Part shown: positions 25,701 to 37,700 of the stretch, piece by piece
Position numbering within the stretch: the stretch's first letter is position 1
How the letters are laid out: each line of letters begins with the position of its first letter
Assembly (NCBI GenBank): GCA_025345505.1
Contig: JANVCC010000049.1
Span: 7,903,568-7,967,567, forward strand
Length of the DNA: 64,000 nt
Direction of reading: 5' to 3'
Origin: Todiramphus chloris collaris
Taxonomy: Eukaryota > Chordata > Aves > Coraciiformes > Alcedinidae
The notes under the pieces: generated by a model
What the model was told of the DNA's origin: nothing
The model's input: only the letters and a program-made list of their open reading frames with translations
The model's database searches: none
Position numbers and translations under genes: made by a program

Positions 25701-28700
25701 AAGCATAGCAGCTCTGTAAAGAACACTTACTGTTCTTCTGAAAGTCCCAAAAGACGCAGTGCACTGCTGCATTACCCTGGAAGCAGACAAAAAGAAGGCT
25801 GTGACATTTATTTAGTACGTCTGTACACCGCCTGCACTTGCAGACGGTTCATCTGGCCTGCAATCAGGGCTTGTAACTAAGGAGGCTTGATTTGATTTCC
25901 TCTGTACTGAAAGCCCACTGATCTCTGTGATCATTTGCAGGGTGGTCTGTAGGTCACCTGAGATGCCAGCAGTTCAGGGGCAGTTGGACATTTGGTCATT
26001 GGGAACCAGATGGGAACAATCTCATCCATGGCACTGAAAACCCACAGAGGGTCCCAATTTTCACCTTCCTGGATTTCCCTTGGTAAAAGGGGAGTCAGTG
26101 GTTTTCCCAGTTTTACCAGTCTTTCTGCATCTTGTATTGTCTTTTAAGGACAGCAGAAAAACTGTCAAGTTGTCCCGCTTAGACCGATTCCTGTGTCTGA
26201 TCTCATTAGCTTCATGTGGTATCTGAGATGTCATACAGAATTACAGGTGAAAGTCAAAAGTTATGACTAAGACCTCGATTAACAACCTGAGGTTTTATAC
26301 AATAAAATAAAAGAAACAAACACAGAAACAATTCTCAACACAAGAAAACCTTGATTTTAGGATTTCAGTGTTTTCACTGTTGCAGGCAGAGAAGGCACCA
26401 AAGAGAAAACAAAGCTTGCCTGCATATTGCACACAGCTGAACAGATTTAAATGGATATTCAATGCAATGTTTTCCCTTGGGGACATTCTAGTTTATTACT
26501 CATAATGCTGCAGCAAACTTTCCCAAGGCACAGATGCATTTTCTTTTATTGTTAATAAAGTTTAATAAAGCACAGAGTTTACAGGAAGCCACTCTAACAG
26601 ATAAGCTGTTGTGACGTGTGATCTGTAGACTGTCAAATAACATTAGGCAGAGAGCCAAAGATGTAGGTTAGGGTGATATCTCATTAAATATTTAATTAGG
26701 ATATTTTTAAAAGGTCAAGAAAAAAAATCTGAGAGATGCCAGATGGCCTGGTGGTGTAAAAATGACAGAAGAGAGGGGATATCTAGATGAAATTGCTGGG
26801 TATCTATTATTTGCTAGAACTCAATGGAAAGAGCATATTGCCATAAAATCAGCATTTTCAAACTCTCATTAACTTGAACTTTAATCAAATTAATCTTATT
26901 GACTAATTTTTTTCTGCCCTGGGTTTGCGATATATTTGTGTGGAGGCTGGACAATAAACAGCTGCAACACTAAAATGTTAAGGTGGAACACAGGCAGCAA
27001 ATTTGACCCATGCCCATCAAAAATAATTTAAGAGATATCTTAGTTTTGAAACATTATTTTGAAAAAAACCCAAGAAAACCCAAAACAAACAAACCAAACC
27101 ACTAAGCAGATTAATTTGGACAATATTTATGCCGTTTTGATTTTTTAATTTTTTGATTTAATTTACTCCTTTTGTTGACAAAAACAATTTGCAGAATTCA
27201 GAGCAACTACAAATCATTGCAGCCAAACCCAAAACCTGCAACTAAACTATTCCCTGAGAAAAATTGCCGAGATCAAAGCAAGGAAACAATGACAACGTCC
27301 CTCTCTGCTAAGCATGGATATAGAGAGGAGACACCAGCCCTACTAACCTGCAGGAATTAGACTGAGAACTGTGTGGTCTGTCAATATTGTGGCTGATATA
27401 TCATAGAGAGATCAGGCAGCAAGGTGTTTTAAGTGTATCTCTCCTGTTCCCAGTTTATTGTAAGGCAAGAGAAATAGGTTCTGCTTCAACACATCTCTGA
27501 TGAAATGAACACATCCTACCGTATTTTGGTCTATGTGCTGCAGAGTAATAGTCACAGGCTCATTAAGGTTCTGAATTGATGCGTTTTCAATGCTGGCACT
27601 CACAACGTAAGTATTCAACTTCTCCTTCGTTAAACTGTCATCCTGCAGTGGAAAAATACACACATGCAAAAAAAAACCAACCAAGCTCTTCCCTGCTTCC
27701 ATTTTTTAAAGTTGTATTCCTTGGAAGTGGCAATCAACTAAACACTATGGGATGCCTGAAGTAATTTAGCTACTTGGTACTTCATTAGAAAAGGTAGTTA
27801 GTTGCAGCTTCAGCAACAGCCTCCACATCAGCTGAAGCAGAACAGAGTCTCAGCTGCATTGAGAAAGCCCTAATCCTTTCAGAACATCAAAACATCCAGT
27901 TGTACGTCATTAAGCTCATTAGCCAGCAGACACAATTGTGAATGCTTCTTCTGTGTGAAAAGCGTTGCTCAGCACACTGTATGCTCCATCATATCAAAAG
28001 AAATGTCTCCCTTTTAAATCACCCCCCTCCTCCCTAAGTTAAGACAACATAGCGAGTACTAGAATAGTCCGAAACACTCCATATCAGTGCTGCTGTTATT
28101 TTCATGGAGGCATAAACCTTGATGTTATTTTCATGCCATTTGACATGTACTATGCATGGTTCTTATGCAAGAGCTTACTGTCGGAGGACGATCAGGGTAT
28201 GTTCTTTTCCTACAGAACAGAAGTATTAGAATAACATCAGCTACAGAACATGGGCTACAAAGCCGGTAAAGGGTTTGCAGCATGTCTCTCATGGGGAAAG
28301 GCTGAAGGATCTGGGGCTGTTTAGCCTTGAGGGGAGACCCTATTGCCCTCTACAACCACCTGAAGGGAAGTTGTAGCGAGGCAGGAGTTGGCCTGTTCTC
28401 CCTGGTGACAAGTGACAGAACAAGAGGAAATGGCCTGAAGTTGACCCAGGGGAGGTTCAGGCTGGATCTTAGGAAGCATTTCTTTCCAGAAAAGGTTGTC
28501 AGGCATTGGAATGGGCTGCCCAGGGAGGTGGTGGAGCCACCATCCCTGGAGGTGTTCAAGAGGTGGTTAGATGTTGTGCTTAGGGACATGGTTTAGTGTT
28601 TTTTGATATGGCTAGGAATAAGGTTGGATTTGATGATCTTGAAGGTCTCTTCCAGCCAAAATGATTCTATGATTCTGTAACAGAAAGTCTAAGGTCTACA

Positions 28701-31700
28701 AACACGTCTCAGAGCATCTTTGCTACAGAGAAGGTTTTGCTGCCTGGGTACATTTTCTCTGAACATTTCTTAATGCTCCATCAGTTTGATGCTAACTGTG
28801 CCCAGAAGAGATGATGATGTTGGGATTTTTCTTTTGTACACACCAAGAAGAGTCGAACCAATTACCGCTGTGTTAGCATTTGTTAGGAGTCGTAGTTACC
28901 TCAAAGAGTGAAGTAGTGCCAAAAAACTTAAACTGGATCTTTGAATGCTTGTCTGGGTCAGAGTGCTCCATCCTTAGGAATTTCTTCAGTGATTTTGGCA
29001 AAAACACTGAGGCCAAGGCCTTTTTGAAAGGGTTTTCTTGAACATTGATCTGCAGGAGAGAGAAATGACATGCTCAGAGCTGCCTTCCTCAAGTCAAATA
29101 CGCAATGGTACAAAATAGCAGGAGGATTGTCTGGTTTAGTCAGTGGTCCCTGAGGTAATACTTTGCTCCCACCTTGAGATCCATGCCTCTATTGTAGGAA
29201 GTAATGCCAAAGGCCAGTCCTCCAAACACGCTGGGGTCTGGACGCACCACCAACAAAGCCACGGAAGTGGTTATGACCGACGTACTTCTTTCTGTGTAAG
29301 TCACCTTATAGCCTATCTCCTCAGTTGTCTTCAGGATACTTTAGGCAAGAGCATCAGTAAGAAAAAAGAAAAAAAAGAAAAGATACATCTCTTGAAATGT
29401 TCTTCTGGCTTCATAACATGCATTCAGGAGACAATCAGCTAAAAAATTATGCTCAGATTTATGATCACCAGGAGCAATCACTAGAGCAGAGTGGGTCCAC
29501 GTTGAGGCAGATGGCATTTTGTCTGGCTCAGGGTCAGGTGATGGCAAGCAGTGGAGATAGCATCTTTCAGCAGGTCAAAGATCTGGCAAGTGGAAAATAC
29601 CCTTCTGCAGGGACAACACCAAGTGGTTCTGGAAAGACCCGAGTTTAAAATCACACCCAAAATTGATACTGCACTTCATCTGAAAGGCTGTAACTTGTAA
29701 AGCCTGTTAATTTGATTATTTGCAATCATCTAATTGCACCCTCTAGTAAAATATCAGACCCTGAATAATTTAGTCTGCAAGGGACCTCTGGAGGTCTGTC
29801 ATCCAGCTCCCCCCAGGAAGGCATACTTTAGAGGTCAGTCAGCTTGCTCGGGGTCTTGTCTAGTAAAGCTATGAATATGTCCGAGGATGAGAGTCCGCAG
29901 GCTTCTGAGCCCTGCTCTCAGTGTTGGGTGTTTCTTTCTAAACAGAGAATAGGCTGAAATCCAAAGGAAGCAGCAAATTAGGGTTGTTCTAAGGCTCATG
30001 GGTATTAAGAGACAGCTCCACATCTTGTTTGGTCTCCCTGAAGGCTATTCAGTGGGACACAAAAAGGATAATACTCTATTGAAGATGTGTATGACAGCAT
30101 CCCTGACAGACTAAAGGAAAACCCTCCTGTCTTTCTTTGGTCTGGTGTTATCTTCATGCATCACTGGTCGCAGACACACAAGGACCCCCATGGGATCCTT
30201 TCAGCCACAGCTGCCCTAGAGCTACAAAGTCTGGAATTCAACTTCCTCAGAATATCTGGGATCCAAAATTCCTACTGAGGCCTGAAAGAGGGAGCATAGT
30301 AGCCCTTGTGAGGGTATCATGATACCTTGTCAGGTGTCATCACAGTGTGGTCGTGCTCTTTTGAGGTCTGATTTATGGAAAAATTAAAATACCCAAGACA
30401 TTGTGATTACAACTCTTACATACCAATTCTATCTCCATGAAGGATTAGGAATCCAGGGCCTCTTAGAATATCATCCTTGTCCCTAAATCCCTACATTTCA
30501 TGAGAGGAGAATTTGAAGTAATGGATATTTCACTTAAAAAACCCAACAACCCAGAGCCTATTTGAGAAGGCAGAGGTGTTGAGTGCTGGCAGCTATCACA
30601 GCCCTCACTCCACACACTGCAGTGCAGTAGAGTCTGAATAGAGAGCGTGCAGCCAAAAGGATCACGATGCGACTCAACGCTTTCTCCCTGGATGATTTTC
30701 TGAGCTATTTTTGGCTATTCCTCCTTGCAGGCTCCCCAGTTTGAAAAGGCAATGCATAGTTGTCCAGTGCAAACAACTGGGCTGTCTGTGCCTCACCTAG
30801 AACTTAAGTGGAAACTTCATTTTTCTTGCTTTTGATATTTATTTCAATATTTCTTATTAAAATATTGGTTTGCATTAAGTGAGAAAAAACTGCAGGTAGG
30901 CACAGTTTGTAAAATGAGAGATGCTGAAAGAGCTTTTAACATGGTGAATATCACATCTCATGCTGTTGGTTAGCGTTGCATTTGCCAGTGCGAAGTACAA
31001 TAATCTTTCCTCTTTGGAGCTTCAGGTCGTGCAGTGAGAAGTGGGCAAGCTGTCTTGCCCAAAACAGGAATTAATGAACTCTGTGCACTTGCATTTGCCT
31101 TTGTAAAGGCTGGCAGTAGTTTTCTGAACATGGTGCTGCTCAGTGACAGAAGCTAGACCTTTCAAAAACAGGTAGTTGAGTTACCTTTAAGATCTCAAAG
31201 GAGAAAGATGTTTTTAAAGTTATCTAGCAACCTTGATTTTGGCACATGTGAGAATCACATAACGGACACAGGACCCTAAAGGTAGATTTTGAAGTCTAAC
31301 ATTGCACAGCTACGTTTGGAAAAGTCTTTATCAGCACAGGTACAGCATTCCAGCCTGGTGTACTGGTGGAACAGATACATGGCTCCATGCAGATGTACCA
31401 ACTCTCTGCTCACTGCTGAGCTGTAAAGGTCCCCTCTGAGAGGAGGTGGCAGCTAGGCAGGCCCCTGCTCTGCCTCCAGGTTGAGATGCCCATAGGGGAG
31501 GGTGCCACCTGGGAGGGTGACTTCGGCAGACCTGGTTCTGGTAAAAACGTTTTTGACAACACAATAACCAAGAGCCACAAACATGTTGAAGATCCAAGTA
31601 CAGAAGTTGCTAATTTGTGTGCTGGTATGTTAACAGACCAAAAGAATTCCTGCATGGTGCCATTTTAGCTTAGGAAGCCACTTCTGGGCAAGTTATCTTA

Positions 31701-34700
31701 CTTACCTATTGGTCATTTTTCTAACGTTCTGATCTTCTATTTCTTGCAGCAAAATATAGTTCAGTATAGACAATATAGTCTCTGCAAGTGTCATGCTCAT
31801 ATCTGCAAACCTTAAGATATCAGAAATTTTACTTGCAATGACTTCTAATTCTTCCATGTGCAGTGTTGCATCTGGCAAGAGGTACAAAATGTGCTGTACA
31901 ACATCTTGTGCATTCTCTGGGAAAAAAAAGTACAGATGATTTACGTGGCATAGCTGTATGTCTAGCGATATGGCTACATGTCTTTAGGTTAAAGCAAGGA
32001 ATTAGTCTGCTTCTCCTCCCTTTCCATATGGTCATAATGCTTCTGATCCATTATAAAATGATGTCCCCAGAATGTCAATAAGCCGTCAATATGTCAAAGA
32101 CACTGGCAAAGACTGCAAAGTAAAATCTGGATATCTCAGGTTGTATTTTAAAAGAAGAAAATATACGTGTCATACGAATATTTTCACCTGCTTTTGAATT
32201 ATGAAGTTTATCTGTAAATATGTAGTTTTGACTTGGGTCACATTTACAAGCATTTGTGAGTTCAGAGTTAGAAAAGATCTGCCTCTCTCCCCAAATGCCG
32301 CTTCATTGGTATAGCAGCAAAAGCAAATACTGAATGGCATAGATTCTAAAGTTATATTTGCCATTCATCCTCTCATCATCCTTCTGTATTTTTTTAATAG
32401 AAGCCGAGTTTTACACCCAGGGAGTCAGACAGACTGTATGCAACTGCAGATATCTTTCCATGATCTATTATTTGATGCCATAGCTGAGGAGGTGGATAAG
32501 CTATGGTATTGCTTTTGTTCGCCATTCAAACAACTTGCACTGTTTGGCATAGCTTAAAAAAAGATATAATCAGGTAATAAAGGTCACTGTATAGGTTACA
32601 TGAATTGCAGCACGACCTTCTCAATTCCACTGATTTGTGCTTCTTTGTACGAGATATTACAGACTACTTTGATGTGGTAACAGAGAGCGTAGAGACAGGC
32701 AAAACCTGTCACGTTATTCATTGCTTATTTATTTGGTTCTAAATCTAAGTGTAGGATTTGAGACAACTCTTCAAAGTACTAGATAGAGAATTTTGAAGCA
32801 CCTGCAAAATTCATCTACATTAAAAACATTTTAAGCTGACCAGGTGAGTAGGATGCACATAAAACAACCTCATCACTTCAGATGTCCAGCATAAACATTA
32901 TCTATTTTGACTTTGATCCCCTGTGTCACTGCAGTATCTGATACCTTACCTTCTGTTATTGTGACATCATGGAGCTTTAAAATATTATCTGGTAGTTCTT
33001 CCAGTAATTTACATTCAGCCATATTTGGTTTCTTCCAGAAAGTTTTCTCAAGTTCAATATTAATTGCACTGAAAAATGAAAGCAGTGTACATTGTGACAA
33101 GAAGAAAAAAAATATTATGTTCCTCATATTTCTCATTACATTCTAAGAATGTAATTAGTTAGCCCAGTTCTGAAAACCAACTTGCAAGTCAGATTTAACT
33201 TAGCATGAAGCAGAGTGGGAGGGGAGCCCAAATGTCAGAGCACTTTGAAACGCATCTGGAGGTACTGAAGGGCAGACAGCCATAAATAGATGGCACAAAA
33301 TGCTACAGTGCATCTATTTCCCCTTCCTGCTCAAGCAGGAAATCAGCTTATTGCTATGCTGGCTTGCATTTGCTGCAGGTGATGGAAGTGATGCAACACT
33401 CCCTTTCCCTGCAGCCTGAGCTGGACTGTCCCGTGTACTTTGCATCTTCCTTGGCGTGGCACATCACTGTGTGCCATGACAGACCACCATCTGGTTTCCC
33501 ACCACACAAAGCCTGGCACTCACTCCTGTTTCCCATGCAAGAACCAAACCGAGATGATCTCATCACTCACCATGTCCTTTGAGCAGACTGCAGAGGGTTT
33601 TTCCTGCAGCTGACCTCTGCTTCAGTAGCAGGGCTTGTTAGTGGCCATGAATAATTCCCCTTGTAGGTTGTGTGAGAAAAGCTTTCTGGACAATTCATTA
33701 GTGCTGAGGAAGAAATACATAAAAGCTCTTTAAAAAGATTTAATAGTCAGAAGGAAGACACCCCACCCTGACACCCAGGGACCCAGCTGTTCTCTGCACC
33801 TCCTTTCCTGAAGGGAATGAGCTGAAATAGGAGTATTTTACAAGTTTAGTGGCTTCAAGAGAACAGTTTGCTTAAATATTTTACCTGTTCTCCTCCATTC
33901 TTTTTATCTTTTGTTTGATAAGGTCAGTTCAGAGATAAGGTGTTAATTTCTCAGCATCACAAACTGTATTTAATAAAAATACATCCTGCAGGCTTCTCTA
34001 ATCTATCTGAAGGTGCTTTCACACCACCTCTCATTATCCCACCAATGTCTTCCTGCCAGGCTTGGATTTTTATTGTCTGCAGCTGATCTTTCCTAAGACC
34101 TTGGTATAAAATGTGGTTTTCAATCTCGGGTCCAGTCTGCTAGCTCTTACTTCTGTATTTTAAGGAGTGGTAGAGATTGTAACCAAACCAACAAAGAGCT
34201 TGTTTGCCCTTTGAGGCTTCATCCAATATGCACTGGCATTAAACAAATGTCTGCAGTGGGCTTGGTTTTGGTGTTTAGCTCTGATCTCCCTCAAGAGCCA
34301 GGCTCTGGAGCACTGGCTGTGTATGAGCAGGGGCTCCTGGGTTTGCCACTTCATTGCCCTTCCCCTCGCTTTCATTGCAAAGCTGCTCAAACCTGCCTTG
34401 GCACCAGGATTTCAGTTTTATCTTACTTCCATTTGTCTGGAACCCGAGTCTTTGATTTTGCTGTCATTGCGTGAGGTTCTACAGCTTTGTGCTTCAGATG
34501 AGACCAGTCTGGCTACTTGTAAGGCTGTTTTCTAGCCTAACCTCTCCACAAAATTTAAATCTGATAAAATGCTTGCAGCCAGAATGACAAGGTATGTGAT
34601 TTCCAATGAAGTTTTAATGTAGTATTACCTATTGGCTTGATAGCCACATCTTCAGGTTTCACGTGTAAGGATAATGGTCCCTCTTCATAAGTGTCATTTA

Positions 34701-37700
34701 ACAACCATTTGATCTTGAGACTCAGCACTTCTTGTATTTCAGGTGACGTGGCCTTTATAATGGCCTTACAGACATAGCTACAAACGGAATACACAAACAA
34801 GGCTACCATATTAGTAAAATGTCACAGAAGTGGCTACAAAATCAAGGAGTAACCCAGAAAATTATACTGAATTGGATATTTTATGTAGATATTTTCTTCA
34901 CCATAAGTGCAGTCCTATGGCAAATGTCACCAAATGCTATTTCTTCTGTACACTAGTAGCTTATGACTGCAAATGCATTCTAAAGTACAAATTATTTGGA
35001 ATACTGGTACTTTATGGTTTCACAGTGGGTTAGGTTTCCTAATCATGTTGTTTTGGCAAAGGAGCTTCTTCTGTCACAAGTAATCATTTTTCAATCATCT
35101 TTCAAAGTTTGGAGTGACTAGTCATAAAATGATGAGCTGCTGGAGTACCCCTGTGTCCAAACAGAGGAAGCAGACTTGGAGGCTCCCTGGAAAGCTGAGC
35201 TTTAACTAACTGCTTTCAGTATCTCCACTGGATTCCAGCCTTTTTTTCCTCAAAACAGCTATTCTTCTGGATAACTATGTTTGCTGACTTTAGGATGTTA
35301 GGAAAGACTGTATATCTGAGTGCCTTCAGACATGGCAGAAAGATGCAAGAAGCCAGCACTCAGTTGTGGGTGAACCTCCCCAGTGGACCTCTAATTTAAC
35401 TGAGGTCTAATGAGTGAGATTTCCTTAGGACTGGGGTGTTTCAAGTGCTTCCAACTCACTCCTGTCTCTACACAGTTGTTCTCCACTCAGCATTGCCTTT
35501 GTAAACCATTTGCAACCCCTTGAAGGTGATGGGAACCCCACTCCTCTTCTTCTTCTGGCCTGAGATCAGAAGGCAATTTGGATTTCCTGCAGAAGAAGTG
35601 CAGGATTCGTCCTGGCAGCCTTCTTGGACACAGTCCACTCACTCTTCTGGGCCCAGTGAAGGGCACTGCTCACAGCCAACTCTTACAGTGCAACACAAAC
35701 CTCCCAGACTGCCATGAAGCACTTTGAGCCTCCCAAGATAGGGGGTATAAGAGGGAAACCTTGGATGCTCAAATACATTTCCCCAAACATTGCTGCGGTT
35801 CTGATTCCAGGTGTGCTTTTCTATTTTGTACAACTCAAGGTTCCACAGTTACTCTGAAACTAAAACAGCCAAGGAGGGGTCTAATTCCTCCTCCTCCTCG
35901 TAAAACTTAAATCGATATGAACGATGAAAACCCAGTTCATAACCATGGGTCTTACCTTTGTGACATCTGCTTTACCTTCATCTTCAGTTCATACAGAAGG
36001 ACACAAGAAGTTAGAAACTCGTTAGAATCAACTGGCACAAGGTGAATTTTAAGGAAAGCAAACAGCAGAAACAGTGTGCTCAGTAAAATGGAGCCTGTTA
36101 GTTTAAATGTCATAGGGTCCTGACTCTCTAGAGTAGCCTTTGCTTCACAGTTCTTCCAGAGGTACCTCAGAATAAACCAGAACATCATAGTGCACTGATG
36201 CTGCCTCGTGCAGAGAGCAGAGCGGATCTGTATCTAATGCTGCTCAATGAGTGTGCCCACCAGAAAGCTATGGCAGAGCAGCCTGCTTGCAGAGAGTGCT
36301 GGGCACATCCAGCATCCCTTTGTCTGCACAGAACACGTCAGCATCTAGGGATGCACAGTGGCTCTCCAGGCCAACTATTTACATGGGGTATACCTACCAG
36401 ATTGAAAGTCAGTATTTACTAATTTCAACAAAACACAATAGTATCGGCACTTAGACTACACAACTACTATATCCTCTATGCAGAGAAAAGAAAAAACAAG
36501 TTTTTAACTCAGAAAATAACACATTACATACATGAGCCCTCTTACAGACACTGCATTTTGGATAATTACCCCTGCAAGCAAAAGAGAATAGAATAATTAT
36601 TTCACAGTAAGCATATAAATATAACATGACCCATTCCACTGTCACCTAACAAAAAGTATGTTTTGACCACAATGAGCCAGACCTTGCAGCACAGAAGTCA
36701 TCCTGAATTCAGCATAGGTGTATCTACATAAATCACCAAGACCAAGGGCTATAACAGATACACACCCTGCCAAAAAATGCTTTCCAGAATGGGACCCACC
36801 CTTCTTTTATGGTTTTCTGAGTGGGATTCACCCCATGTACCCAGTGCAGTGTGTTACCCTACTGTCGCTTGTAAAGCAAGCAGGGGCTGTGGAAGTCAGA
36901 GAAGAAAGTAGAAGTTGAAATACGCAGAGAATGTTAAAACTCAAGTGATACTTCAATGAAGTGCTCAATATTCCTCTGAGCTGCGCACAGTTTGGATATG
37001 AATTCAGCTGCATTGGGCTAAAAGGTATGACATGAGGAGTCTTGTACAACAAACCAGTTCTGAGCAAGGCTTAGGAACTATAACTTGCTTTACTTAGACA
37101 CTGCCACGAAAGAGCCAGTGTGCTGCTTACACAAACTAGACAGCCCTCAGGGGGCTGTGACCCTCACTCTGGGTGTGACCCCTAAACTCCTTTGCACTCA
37201 CATGCAATCACTGAAACAGGGCTTCAGCAGGATGAATGTGATTGAATCCTGCAGGTACCAGCACTTGGCCTTACTTTACATCTCCTGCAAGTACCAATTT
37301 CTGTACTGTTTGAATTGCCAGGGTGGCATAGCAGAAACATCAGCCCACCTGACTCATTGCTCACACGCTGCAGAGGCAGCAAAGGCTTCATCTTCATCAT
37401 GAAACAATATATATGGTGACAGATGAGGTCTCAGTTTGGCAGCAGCTGCTTGCCTTGCATTAGGCAGGATGTATATTTTCAAGTGAATGAGCCCAGTAAA
37501 CAAAACGTGGGTGTTCCACATGATCACAGTTGTGCAGATCTGGAGGTTTGGTTTACACCTTTGTCATAGGACTGGTCACTTGTGAAATGGGTATTTGGAA
37601 CCTGGCTGCAATTTTGCTCAAAGAGTAGAGGGTCAAGGTGACACCACAATACAGCCAGAGGCTTACCTGACTTTAAAGTTTGTCACAACAAATTCTTCTC

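Noticed and set aside
28327..28596. 89-codon plus-strand open frame that looks protein-like
   Set aside because: It lies inside a CR1 LINE copy; the sequence is the degenerate end of the LINE reverse-transcriptase ORF, not a host gene.
36032..36188. Extension of the ADGRG4 exon at 35956-36031 to an upstream AG, with a hydrophobic segment
   Set aside because: It would place a membrane-like stretch within the SEA module and has a weak acceptor; the microexon at 36546-36571 solves the phase problem with better splice signals.
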